Shown: positions 7,248 through 15,121 of the stretch, in pieces | Position numbering within the stretch: position 1 is the first letter of the stretch | Layout of the letters: each line of letters starts with the position of its first letter | Assembly (NCBI GenBank): GCA_022865555.1 | Contig: JALHTD010000233.1 | Span: 1-24,897, forward strand | Reading direction: 5' to 3' | Source: Thermoanaerobaculaceae bacterium | GTDB taxonomy: Bacteria; Acidobacteriota; Thermoanaerobaculia; Thermoanaerobaculales; Thermoanaerobaculaceae | DNA: 24,897 nt | Translations under genes and position numbers: made by a program | The notes under the pieces: generated by a model | Told to the model about the DNA's origin: nothing | What the model saw: only the letters and a program-made list of their open reading frames with translations | The model's database searches: none

Positions 7248-7690
7248 AGGTGCTCGCGGCCAACCGTCGCGCCCGCTACGAGTACGAGTTCCTCGAACGC
7301 TTCACCGCCGGCATCGCCCTCACCGGCAGCGAGGTGAAGTCGGTACGGGCGGGGCACGTCAAGCTGCAGGACGGCTGGGTCGCCTTCGAGGGCGGCGAGG
7401 CGTTTCTTGCCGGTGTCCACATCGCGCTGTACGAGAACGCCGGCTACGCGAACCACGACCCGGTTCGGCATCGCAAGCTGCTCCTGCACAGGCGCGACAT
7501 CGCGCGGCTCGCGTCCAAGGTCGTCGAGAAGGGCCTGACCGTCGTCCCAATCGCCCTTGGGCTGGAGGGCAACTGGGTCAAGGTGGAGCTCGCGCTCGCG
7601 AAGGGCAAGAAGCTGTACGACAAGCGCGAGACCATCAAGCGGCGCGAGCTCGACCGCGAGGCAGCCGCCGCGATCAAGGACCACCGGTAG
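7244..7690 (+). CDS. smpB: SsrA-binding protein SmpB
   Basis: This protein binds tmRNA and delivers it to stalled ribosomes for trans-translation. It has 148 residues, the usual size. Family motifs occur in order: ANRRARYEYEFLERFTAGI, LTGSEVKSVRAGHVKL, RHRKLLLHRRDI, and the C-terminal GKKLYDKRETIKRRE tail that enters the decoding centre. The GTG start at 7244 overlaps the stop of the HD-GYP gene (GTGA), so it is probably translated by coupling. No tmRNA gene is seen in the window. The link with a c-di-GMP gene is positional and need not be functional. Confidence 0.96.
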   Translation: MKVLAANRRARYEYEFLERFTAGIALTGSEVKSVRAGHVKLQDGWVAFEGGEAFLAGVHIALYENAGYANHDPVRHRKLLLHRRDIARLASKVVEKGLTVVPIALGLEGNWVKVELALAKGKKLYDKRETIKRRELDREAAAAIKDHR

Positions 7691-7714
7691 GGAATCGAGG
7701 CTTGAGGCCCCGAC

Positions 7715-8809
7715 ATGGTCCGCCCCATCCCGGTCGCGGTCTTCGTCTCGCCCCACGGCTACGGCCACGCGGCGCGCGCCTGCTCGCTGATGCAGGCGCT
7801 GTCAGACCTCGACGCGACCACCCGGTTCGAGGTCTTCACGCTGGTGCCGGAGTGGTTCTTCGCGGACTCGCTGACCTGCCCCTTCAGCTACCACTCCCTG
7901 CTCACCGACGTGGGCCTCGTGCAGGCCACCCCCCTCGTCGAAGATCTGGACGGCACGCTCACGCGGCTCGACGAGTTCCTGCCGTTCGGCACTGGCCAGC
8001 TGGACGACCTCGCTCGGACGCTGGACGAACTTGGCTGTCAGCTCGCGCTCTGTGACATATCACCGCTCGGCATCGCGGCGGCGCGACGGGCGGGCATCCC
8101 CTCGGTGCTCGTGGAGAACTTCACCTGGGACTGGATATACGAGCCCTATACGGAGAGCCGGCCGGCGTTTTCCCGCGCCATTGCGGCCCTCGCCGAACTG
8201 TTCGAGGATGCCACGATTCACATCCAGACCGAGCCGGTGTGCCGCCCCGACAACCGATTCCCCACCGTGCCGCCCATGAGCCGCGCGCCTCGCACGCCGG
8301 CCCACGAGGTGCGCCGCCGTCTGGGCGTGCCTGACGACGCCTCCATGGTGCTGATCACCATGGGAGGCATCCCCTGGCACCACGGTTCTCTCCACCGGCT
8401 CGAGGAGCACGGTGACGTCTTCTTCGTCGTGCCCGGCGCCGCCTCACGCCCCGAGCGCCGGGGATCTCTCCTGGCGCTCCCGCACCGCTCGGGGTTCTTC
8501 CATCCCGACCTGGTGCATGCGGCGGATGGCGTGATCGGCAAGCTCGGCTACAGCACCCTGGCCGAGGTGTACGCGGCGGGAGTGCCGTTCGGCCACATCG
8601 GACGACCGACGTTTCGGGAGTCGGCCCCGCTCGCGGCTTTCGTGGCTGGGCACGTGCCGAGCCTTGCCATCACGGCGGAGGAGTTCGCCCAGGCGGCGTG
8701 GCTCGACCGTGTGCCCGACCTCCTTTTCCTGCAGAAGGCCGAAGGCAGCAGGATCAACGGCGCCGTCGCAGCGGCGCGCACCGTGCACCGGTTCCAGGGT
8801 GGCGGCTGA
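7715..8809 (+). CDS. GT-B-fold glycosyltransferase-like protein (MurG-like)
   Basis: A soluble protein of 364 residues without signal peptide or membrane helix. The N-terminus has VFVSPHGYGHAARACSL, the glycine/histidine nucleotide-sugar loop typical of GT-B proteins related to MurG and to the GT-like domain of L-arabinokinases. The C-terminal half has VLITMGGIPWHHG and DGVIGKLGYSTLAEVYAAGVP, which matches the donor-binding region in which a glycine-rich loop and a following helix hold the sugar nucleotide. Donor and acceptor cannot be told. The ATG 7715 has GAGG about 7 bases upstream. It follows smpB by 24 bases and may be in the same transcript. Function at the level 'glycosyltransferase-like' is fairly sure. 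Confidence 0.75.
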   Translation: MVRPIPVAVFVSPHGYGHAARACSLMQALSDLDATTRFEVFTLVPEWFFADSLTCPFSYHSLLTDVGLVQATPLVEDLDGTLTRLDEFLPFGTGQLDDLARTLDELGCQLALCDISPLGIAAARRAGIPSVLVENFTWDWIYEPYTESRPAFSRAIAALAELFEDATIHIQTEPVCRPDNRFPTVPPMSRAPRTPAHEVRRRLGVPDDASMVLITMGGIPWHHGSLHRLEEHGDVFFVVPGAASRPERRGSLLALPHRSGFFHPDLVHAADGVIGKLGYSTLAEVYAAGVPFGHIGRPTFRESAPLAAFVAGHVPSLAITAEEFAQAAWLDRVPDLLFLQKAEGSRINGAVAAARTVHRFQGGG

Positions 8810-8845
8810 CGCCCGAAGGTGTTCCCCGGCCAGCCCCGGGTCGGA

Positions 8846-8851
8846 TATCCT
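8846..8851 (+). promoter_or_regulatory. possible -10 box TATCCT before the cytochrome gene
   Basis: TATCCT ends 8 bases before ATG 8860. No Shine-Dalgarno lies between them, which would fit a near-leaderless transcript like others in the window. The match to TATAAT is only 4 of 6. Confidence 0.25.
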
Positions 8852-8859
8852 TGGCTCCC

Positions 8860-9237
8860 ATGAAGGCCGAGACCGCCATATCGTGCCTTGTGCTGCTCCT
8901 CGGGTTGGCCGGCCTAGCGTGCTCTCCGGCTGCGGAGCCACCGGCGCAGGAGAGTGAGATCGTCCATCAGGGCCGGCAGATCTTCCAGTCCGACGCTTGC
9001 CCCACCTGCCACGGTCGGGACCGCACCGGCACGAACAACGGTCCTTCGCTCCAGGGCCTGCGCAGCCGTTGGAACGAGGAGGACCTGATCCGCTTCCTGC
9101 GCGACCCCTCGGTCTTCAAACACGCCGACCCGCGGCTGAAGCAGTTGGCCGAGCGCTTCAAGACCACCATGCCCAGCCCCGCGAGAACCGACGAGGCCAG
9201 GTTGAGGACCCTCGCAAACTACCTGCTGCAGGACTGA
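8860..9237 (+). CDS. small c-type cytochrome, exported monohaem protein
   Basis: A protein of 125 residues. The first 22 or so form an export signal (ISCLVLLLGLAGLAC) ending in a cysteine that could be lipidated, although the -3 glycine makes the lipobox atypical. Mature protein starts with SPAAEPPAQESE. One haem-attachment motif, CPTCH, lies at about residues 47-51, and the methionine in TTMPSP (about residue 104) is a good sixth ligand. The rest (GPSLQGL, FLRDPSVF, LRTLANYLLQD) is the normal cytochrome c class I helix pattern. It should carry electrons in the periplasm or at a membrane surface. The ATG 8860 is chosen because the signal sequence starts there; an upstream in-frame start would overlap the glycosyltransferase gene. 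Confidence 0.9.
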   Translation: MKAETAISCLVLLLGLAGLACSPAAEPPAQESEIVHQGRQIFQSDACPTCHGRDRTGTNNGPSLQGLRSRWNEEDLIRFLRDPSVFKHADPRLKQLAERFKTTMPSPARTDEARLRTLANYLLQD

Positions 9238-9241
9238 TCGC

Positions 9242-9261
9242 GGTCCGCGCTCCACGCGGCC
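9242..9261 (+). terminator. GC-rich hairpin after the cytochrome gene
   Basis: GG(t)CCGCG, a five-base loop CTCCA, and CGCGGCC form a 7-bp stem with one bulged T, five bases past the stop codon. A second bulged hairpin lies at 9298-9320 (GGAG..GCCC / GGGC CTCC). Neither has a U-tract, so they may instead stabilise the mRNA end. Confidence 0.35.
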
Positions 9262-9366
9262 CTGCGACTCCCCTTTGCGCCGCCTAAACCCACACGAGGA
9301 GGCGGGCCCTCCGGGCCTCCACACCATGGGCGTGGGCGCGGTCGCAGGGCATCGGGTCCATGGCCG

Positions 9367-9375
9367 TGCTAGCAT
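9367..9375 (+). promoter_or_regulatory. extended -10-like box TGCTAGCAT before the GGDEF-EAL gene
   Basis: It lies within the same 13-base sequence found before the TPR gene (544-556). If used, the transcript begins near 9382 with a leader of about 107 bases. The 251-bp gap 9238-9488 holds otherwise only the two hairpins near 9250-9320 and the palindrome at 9431. Confidence 0.35.
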
Positions 9376-9430
9376 GATTCAGTAAGGTCGCAGCACAACG
9401 CTCACGGGCCACCAGGCCGGAACGACGCAC

Positions 9431-9446
9431 CGGACCCGCGGGTCCG
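9431..9446. promoter_or_regulatory. 16-bp perfect palindrome in the GGDEF-EAL leader
   Basis: CGGACCCGCGGGTCCG is its own reverse complement and lies 42 bp before the start codon. It could be an operator, or in RNA a 6-bp stem with a CGCG loop. A second, 10-bp palindrome (TAGGCGCCTA, 9477-9486) lies just before the start. Confidence 0.4.
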
Positions 9447-9488
9447 CATTCGAGGCACGCACGAAGCCGGGGGGTGTAGGCGCCTAGC

Positions 9489-11642
9489 GTGAGATCCTCC
9501 GAGGAAACGTCGGGATTGACGCTCACCGAGCGCGCCGCTCGCATCGCGGGTCTGCGCAGCTTCGAAACCCCCACGCTCGAGGACGTTGAGTATCGCCGGC
9601 TCCAGCTCTGGATGCTGACCCTCTCCCTGCTGCTCGCGGTTGCCGTCGCGCTCGCCACCTTTACCTTCTGGCACGACCTCCCGCCGCCCGCATGGTTTCA
9701 GCCGCAGGTGCTCCAGTGGGGCCTCGTTGGAATCGTGATCCTCTTCTGCGCCTACGCCATCGAGAAGGAACTCCAGCTCCGCAGGCTGTCTCAGCTCCTG
9801 GTCGAGGAGCGCGTCCTCACGACGGCACTCACCAACCGCCTCCGCGAGGTCAGCTCGCTGCTCGAGGCGGGCAAGGCGATGAACCTCGTCCTCGACCTCC
9901 AGGAGGTGCTGGAGACCATCCTGAACTGCGCGCACGAGCTGCTCGGCACCCGCGACGGCTCGATCATGCTGGTGCACGGTGAGGACGAGCTCCGCACGGT
10001 TTACGCCTCGGGTAAGAGCGCGGCGCGTGGGGCCCGGCTCAGGTTCGGGGAGGGCATTGCCGGTCGGGTGGCCACAACCCGCGAGCCCCTCCTGATCAGC
10101 GGGATCATCGACCCCGAGCGCCGTGCGCGCGAGCCCGGGGCGCACCCTCCCCCGACGAGCTCGCTGTCCGTGCCTCTCATCCACCGCGAAATGCTTCTCG
10201 GCGTGCTCAATATCAACGCCGCCGAAGGGCACATGTACAACGAGCACCAGTTGCGCGCACTGTCCCTGTTCGGGGAGCTGGCGGCGGCGGCGATCGCGAA
10301 CGCCCGCCTCTACGAGGAACAACGCTTGGTCGCCTCCCAGAACGTCTATCAGGCACTCCACGATCTGCTCACCAACCTGCCCAACCGCGCCCTGTTCCTC
10401 GACCGGATCACCCATGCGCTCTCGCGCCGACGCCGCAAGGACCAGCTCCTCGCGCTGTTGTTTCTTGATCTGGACGACTTCAAACTCATCAACGACAGCC
10501 TCGGCCACTCGGCGGGCGACGAGGTGCTCATCTCATTCGCGGAACGGCTTCGCAACTGTGTGCGTTCCGGCGATGCCATCGCCCGCTTCGGCGGCGATGA
10601 GTTCGCAGTGCTCGTCGAGGACATTTCTTCCCCGCCTCATGCCGTCGCGGCAGCCGAGCGCATCCTCGCCATCTTCGCGGAGCCTTTCACGGTCGGAGGC
10701 CGGAGCGTGTGGCTGCGGGCCAGCGTCGGGATTGCCGTCGAGAGCCTCGTTGCATCCAGCGCTGAGACCTTGCTCCGCAACGCCGACACGGCCAAGAACG
10801 TTGCCAAGAGCCAGGGAAAGGGGCGCATCGTGGTCTTCGAGGAGACCATGCACGTCGACGCGCTCAGGCGACTCGACCTGGAAGTGGAGCTCCAGCAGGC
10901 GATCGACCAGCAACAGCTCGCGGTGCACTTCCAGCCGATTTTCGCGCTCATGCCCAACCGGGTTGTGGGCATCGAGGCCCTGGTCCGCTGGCACCACCTG
11001 GAGAAGGGGCTCCTGCCGGCCGCCGCCTTCCTGCCGCTCGCCGAGCAGGCCGGCCTGATGGTGGAGATCGACCGGTGGGTCATGCGGGAGGCATGCGAGA
11101 CGCTGAAGACCCTGCGCGCCGAGGTCCCGCTCAAAGCTCCTCTGTGGCTGTCTGTGAACATCTCACCGACGCACCTGCGGGAAGCAGGCCTGGTGGACCA
11201 GGTCGTGGAGGTGCTGACGGCAACCGGGCTCGAAGCGGAGAAGCTGGTGCTCGAGGTCACCGAGAGCGCCATCCTCATCGACACCGACAAGGTCTCGACC
11301 CACCTCAACAGCCTGAAGAGCCTCGGCGTCAAGCTTGCCCTCGACGACTTCGGCACCGGTTACTCTTCGCTGAGCCACCTCCGGCGGTTCCCGGTCGACA
11401 TGGTGAAGATCGATCGGGTCTTCGTCGACGGCATCACCACAGACAAGGGCGCCAACGCGCTCGTGCAGGCGATCGTGAGGCTCGGCCGCGGCCTCAACAT
11501 CGAGGTGGTCGCCGAGGGGATCGAGCAGCAGTCCCAGGCCGATGCTCTCCAGCAGTTGCGCTGCCCCTTCGGGCAGGGCTGGTACTTCTGCGAGGCGCTG
11601 CCGCCTGACGCTCTGGCCTCCTTTCTCCGCCGCTCGATGTGA
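9489..11642 (+). CDS. membrane GAF-GGDEF-EAL protein, c-di-GMP synthesis/breakdown
   Basis: A protein of 717 residues. Two membrane helices (about 41-62 and 74-92) are followed by a short helix, a GAF domain (about 120-275), a GGDEF diguanylate cyclase domain (about 284-450) and an EAL phosphodiesterase domain (about 460-712). The GGDEF motif is intact (368-372, RFGGDEF) and an RxxD inhibitory site (RSGD) lies five residues before it. The EAL motif is intact (496-498) and DDFGTGYSSL and EVVAEGIE are present, so both activities are possible and the net direction cannot be predicted. The extracytoplasmic loop is only about 10 residues, so the GAF domain is the likelier sensor. The GTG 9489 is used for lack of a better start; its Shine-Dalgarno is poor. 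Confidence 0.93.
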   Translation: MRSSEETSGLTLTERAARIAGLRSFETPTLEDVEYRRLQLWMLTLSLLLAVAVALATFTFWHDLPPPAWFQPQVLQWGLVGIVILFCAYAIEKELQLRRLSQLLVEERVLTTALTNRLREVSSLLEAGKAMNLVLDLQEVLETILNCAHELLGTRDGSIMLVHGEDELRTVYASGKSAARGARLRFGEGIAGRVATTREPLLISGIIDPERRAREPGAHPPPTSSLSVPLIHREMLLGVLNINAAEGHMYNEHQLRALSLFGELAAAAIANARLYEEQRLVASQNVYQALHDLLTNLPNRALFLDRITHALSRRRRKDQLLALLFLDLDDFKLINDSLGHSAGDEVLISFAERLRNCVRSGDAIARFGGDEFAVLVEDISSPPHAVAAAERILAIFAEPFTVGGRSVWLRASVGIAVESLVASSAETLLRNADTAKNVAKSQGKGRIVVFEETMHVDALRRLDLEVELQQAIDQQQLAVHFQPIFALMPNRVVGIEALVRWHHLEKGLLPAAAFLPLAEQAGLMVEIDRWVMREACETLKTLRAEVPLKAPLWLSVNISPTHLREAGLVDQVVEVLTATGLEAEKLVLEVTESAILIDTDKVSTHLNSLKSLGVKLALDDFGTGYSSLSHLRRFPVDMVKIDRVFVDGITTDKGANALVQAIVRLGRGLNIEVVAEGIEQQSQADALQQLRCPFGQGWYFCEALPPDALASFLRRSM

Positions 11643-11675
11643 GGCGTGGCCCACCGCGGCCGTCCCTCCTGCGGA

Positions 11676-11684
11676 TGCTAGAGT
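11676..11684 (+). promoter_or_regulatory. extended -10-like box TGCTAGAGT, leaderless promoter of the MFS gene
   Basis: The hexamer TAGAGT ends 6 bases before ATG 11691, so the transcript should start at the start codon. There is no Shine-Dalgarno in the gap and no -35-like hexamer 17 bp upstream. Confidence 0.45.
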
Positions 11685-11690
11685 GAACGC

Positions 11691-13130
11691 ATGTCTGCCT
11701 TCGGGGCCTCGACTCCGCCGCGACCTCCGGCGCTCGAGCGCTCACGGATGACGAGCGAGCAGGTCGACGTCCTGCTCGCCACCTGCATCGCCTCCTTCCT
11801 GCCACCGTTCATGTCCTCTTCGCTCAACCTCGCGATCCCGGCCATCGGCGTCCAGTTCGGCGCTTCCGCCGTCGTGGTCAACTGGGTCGTCACCTCCTAC
11901 CTGATCGCATCGGCGGCGTTCCTGCTGCCTTTCGGACGCCTGGGCGACGTCGTCGGCCGCAAGCGTGTCTTCCTCACCGGGATGCTTGCCCACGCGTTCT
12001 TCTCGATTGCCAGCGGGCTCGCCACGTCGGTTGCGAGCCTGATCGCCTTTCGCGTGCTCCAGGGGATCGGCGGGGCGATGGCCTTCGCCACCAGCGTGGC
12101 GATTCTCACCGGAGCGTTTCCGCAGGAGGACCGGGGCAGGGTACTGGGGATCAACTCGGCGGCCGTCTACATCGGTCTGTCCCTGGGTCCGGTGGCCGGC
12201 GGCCTGCTCACCCAACACGTGGGATGGCGGAGCATCTTCTTCGTCAACGCCGTACTCGGCCTCGTGGTCGCGGTCGTGATGATGCTCAGGGTCAAGCACG
12301 AGTGGCGCGGCAGCCACGGCGAGAGCTTCGACGCCACTGGCGCTGCTCTCTACACCGTGAGCCTCGCGGCTCTGGTTGGTGGCTTCTCGACCTTCAAGAC
12401 GTTCCCCGCGGCGCGCTGGCCGGTGCTGCTCGGAGGCGCGGGTCTCGTGGCGTTCGCGGTTCGCGAGCTGCGGGCCGCTCACCCCATCCTGGACCTGAGG
12501 CTCTTCCGCAACGTGGTGTTCGCGTTCTCCAACGTGGCGGCGCTGGCCAACTACAGCTCGACCTTTGCAGTCACGTTCTTGCTCTCGCTGTACCTTCAGA
12601 CCGTGCGGGGTCTCGAGCCGCAAACCGCCGGCGCGATCCTGCTCGCTCAGCCGGTGCTCATGGCGCTGCTCTCGCCTCTGGCGGGCCGTCTGTCCGACCG
12701 CATCGAGCCACGGCTCGTCGCGTCCCTTGGGATGATCCTGACGTCCCTCGCCCTCGCGCTGTTCGCGCGCCTCGGCCCCTCCACACCGCTCCTCTGGGTG
12801 GTGGCGGAGCTGATGCTGATCGGCATCGGCTTCGCCCTCTTCTCCTCGCCCAACACCAACGCAGTGATGAGCTCGATCTCCGGCCGCCACTACGGCATCG
12901 GGGCTGCAACCCTGGGCACGATGCGGCTGGTCGGGCAGGCCCTGTCGATGGCCTTCGTGGCCCTCGTTTTCGCCCAATTCATGGGAAACGCGCGAATCGG
13001 CCGGGAGACCGCACCGTTGCTCATCGCGAGCAGCCGCTTCGCCTTCGCGTTCTTCGCCGCGCTGTGCGGGGCGGGGACGCTCGCCTCGCTCGCCCGCGGC
13101 CGGCTGCGGCCGCACACCGTACGCAGGTGA
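11691..13130 (+). CDS. MFS transporter, DHA2 (EmrB/QacA-like) type
   Basis: An inner-membrane protein of 479 residues with many hydrophobic helices, consistent with the 14-helix drug:H+ antiporter-2 group. MFS motif A, GRLGDVVGRKR, is at residues 82-92, and the antiporter motif C, GLSLGPVAGG, at about 162-171. A second motif A-like loop, GRLSDRIEPR, is in the second half. Members export drugs, fatty acids or lipid-linked compounds. The ATG 11691 is supported by a -10 box 6 bases upstream; an internal ATG at residue 20 is a less likely alternative. The stop overlaps the start of the LtaS-like gene as GTGA, so the pair is translationally coupled and a shared substrate pathway is plausible. Confidence 0.9.
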   Translation: MSAFGASTPPRPPALERSRMTSEQVDVLLATCIASFLPPFMSSSLNLAIPAIGVQFGASAVVVNWVVTSYLIASAAFLLPFGRLGDVVGRKRVFLTGMLAHAFFSIASGLATSVASLIAFRVLQGIGGAMAFATSVAILTGAFPQEDRGRVLGINSAAVYIGLSLGPVAGGLLTQHVGWRSIFFVNAVLGLVVAVVMMLRVKHEWRGSHGESFDATGAALYTVSLAALVGGFSTFKTFPAARWPVLLGGAGLVAFAVRELRAAHPILDLRLFRNVVFAFSNVAALANYSSTFAVTFLLSLYLQTVRGLEPQTAGAILLAQPVLMALLSPLAGRLSDRIEPRLVASLGMILTSLALALFARLGPSTPLLWVVAELMLIGIGFALFSSPNTNAVMSSISGRHYGIGAATLGTMRLVGQALSMAFVALVFAQFMGNARIGRETAPLLIASSRFAFAFFAALCGAGTLASLARGRLRPHTVRR

Positions 13131-15109
13131 GGAACTGGAGCCGGGCGGCGGCGCAGGTCCAGCGTGACGTGCTGTTCTGGGTGATGTGCGTCGTGACGCT
13201 CACCGCCGTCCGTCTGTTCCTGGTTCTCGCTTTCCGGTCCAGGCTCGGACCGCGCGCTGGCTTTGTCCAGCTGGTCACAGCGCTCGCCAACGGCTTCCGG
13301 TTCGACGCGCAGGTCGCGACGTTCTGGGCGGCGATTCCGCTCCTCCTCAGCATCGCGTGCGCCTTCACCGACTGGACCGCGGCAACAGAGCGCCTGCGCT
13401 CGGCCGTCGCGGGCGTCTTCCTGATCGCGACCGGCCTGATCGCGGCGATCACCTGGGGGTTCGTGCACGAGTTCGGTGAGCAGTTCAACCACTTCATCCT
13501 CGGAGCCGTCCACGACGATTTCGGGGCGATCGTGAGGACGGTCGGCAGAGAGTACCCCCTGTTCTGGCCGCTGCTCGCGGGTGGCCTGACGGGCGTTCTT
13601 CTGTTCTTCGCCCTGCGGCGCCTTCTCTCGCGGGTTCCGGCCCCCCAAGGCGTGCTGGAGAAGCTCCCCCGGGCAGCACAAGCAGGCCTGACCGTCGTTC
13701 TGGTGCTCGGTACGGTCGCAGGCATCCGCGGCTCCGTCGGCCGCCGGCCGCTGCAGCAGAGGGACGTCGCCGTGACCGGGGACGCTCTGCTCAACAAGCT
13801 GATTCTGAACCCGTACAAGGCGTTGCACTACGCGATCGAAGACCACCGCGAGCTGGCGGACCCCGCGGGGATCCGCCGCCTGCTGCCGGACGGCGATATC
13901 CGCGCCGCCGTCGCGAGGCTCTTCCCGGGCTGCGGCCTGACGCACGACCTGGACACCTGCATGGAGAGGACGGCCGGAGGCACCCCGAGGCCGCCCCGTC
14001 ACGTCTTCCTCATAGTGATGGAGAGCTACAACGGGTGGCCGTTGCTTCCGCCGTACAGGACGCTCGGCATCACCCATGAGATGGAGAGGCTTGGCCGAAG
14101 CGGCCTGCTCCTCGAACGGTTCCTCCCGGCGGGGGTCGGCACGATGGACTCCGTGGGCCCGCTCCTGGCCGGGCTTGCCGAGCCGGGGATACCGATCAAC
14201 TACCAGGTGACCTCCCGCCGGCCCTACCCGACCGGCATTGCGACGATCTTTCGTCGGCTCGGCTACCGCACGCGTTTCTTCTACGCCGGATACCTGAGCT
14301 GGCAGCGGATGGGCGACTTCGCGCGCGAGCAGGGGTTCGACGAGGTGTTCGGAGGCGACGACGTCGGGAGCTGGGCCGAGGGCAACGAGTGGGGCGTCGC
14401 CGACCAGAAGCTTTTCGACTTTGTGCTCGGAAAAGCAGGCGACGACGTGGTCAGCTTCAACATGATCCTCACGGTCTCCAACCACCCGCCGTTCGACGTG
14501 GACGTCGTCTCCAGGGGCTTCCCCCTCCGCGAGATGCCTCTCTCCCTCCGCAGTCTGTGGGACGGTGAGTACACGCTGCCACAGATCGGCCACTTCTGGT
14601 ACGGCGACTGGTGCCTCGGGCGGTTCGCCGACGCGGTCGAAGGCAAGCTGCCCGGCGTGCTTCTGGCGGTGACAGGGGACCACGTCGCCCACCGCTTCCT
14701 CAACGGGCGGCCCGGCCTGGCGGAGCGGGCCCTGGTCCCGCTCCTGCTCCACGGGCCGCAGTTCCTTGCGGGCAGGACGTTGCCGGAGCGGGCATTCGGA
14801 AGTCAGCTCGACCTCACCCCCACCCTGGTCGAGCTCTCCGCCCCGGCCGGCTTCGCCTACCACGCTCTGGGAAGGGATCTGCTCTCGCCGAGTCCGGTCC
14901 AAGCCGCCTTCGGGGCCGGCATGGCCATCGGACCGGATTTCGTGGCTGAGCTTGGGGACACGCCTTCCTGGGTCCCTCTGCCGGGTTCCCCGCCCCCGAC
15001 GGGGCCGCGGGACCTCGACGGGCTCAGGCGAACCAGCGGCGATCTCACGGCGCTCTCCTGGTGGCGCGTCATGCACGGACCCGGACTGCCCGCGGTCGGA
15101 CGGCCCTAG
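13127..15109 (+). CDS. LtaS-like membrane sulfatase/phosphotransferase (alkaline phosphatase superfamily)
   Basis: A protein of 660 residues. About five membrane helices (14-36, 60-80, 92-112, 144-165, 185-203) precede an extracytoplasmic catalytic domain (about 290-625) of the Sulfatase family, the layout of lipoteichoic acid synthase and phosphoglycerol transferases. Metal and nucleophile residues are in the expected order: E299 in VFLIVMESYN, T339 in GVGTMDSVGPLL as the probable nucleophile, and D518-H519 in AVTGDHVAHR. The family moves phosphoglycerol or phosphoethanolamine from lipids onto glycans or lipids. In a Gram-negative the acceptor may be a periplasmic glucan, LPS or a lipid; the sequence does not say which. 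The start at GTG 13127 comes from the GTGA overlap with the MFS gene. An open frame extending up to 12224 is a shadow inside that gene. Confidence 0.85.
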   Translation: MRNWSRAAAQVQRDVLFWVMCVVTLTAVRLFLVLAFRSRLGPRAGFVQLVTALANGFRFDAQVATFWAAIPLLLSIACAFTDWTAATERLRSAVAGVFLIATGLIAAITWGFVHEFGEQFNHFILGAVHDDFGAIVRTVGREYPLFWPLLAGGLTGVLLFFALRRLLSRVPAPQGVLEKLPRAAQAGLTVVLVLGTVAGIRGSVGRRPLQQRDVAVTGDALLNKLILNPYKALHYAIEDHRELADPAGIRRLLPDGDIRAAVARLFPGCGLTHDLDTCMERTAGGTPRPPRHVFLIVMESYNGWPLLPPYRTLGITHEMERLGRSGLLLERFLPAGVGTMDSVGPLLAGLAEPGIPINYQVTSRRPYPTGIATIFRRLGYRTRFFYAGYLSWQRMGDFAREQGFDEVFGGDDVGSWAEGNEWGVADQKLFDFVLGKAGDDVVSFNMILTVSNHPPFDVDVVSRGFPLREMPLSLRSLWDGEYTLPQIGHFWYGDWCLGRFADAVEGKLPGVLLAVTGDHVAHRFLNGRPGLAERALVPLLLHGPQFLAGRTLPERAFGSQLDLTPTLVELSAPAGFAYHALGRDLLSPSPVQAAFGAGMAIGPDFVAELGDTPSWVPLPGSPPPTGPRDLDGLRRTSGDLTALSWWRVMHGPGLPAVGRP

Positions 15110-15121
15110 CTGCCGCCGCGA

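Noticed and set aside
9400..9488. c-di-GMP (GEMM-type) riboswitch before the GGDEF-EAL gene
   Set aside because: Only one block (CACGCACGAAGCC) faintly resembles the conserved core, and the other conserved segments are absent in order; a covariance search would be decisive.
11742..13115. Minus-strand open frame of 457 codons antisense to the MFS gene
   Set aside because: Highly charged low-complexity product with no hydrophobic core; shadow of the transporter.
12890..15076. Minus-strand open frame of 728 codons antisense to the LtaS-like gene
   Set aside because: Composition typical of antisense to GC-rich coding; no domain signature; the plus strand has the catalytic motifs.
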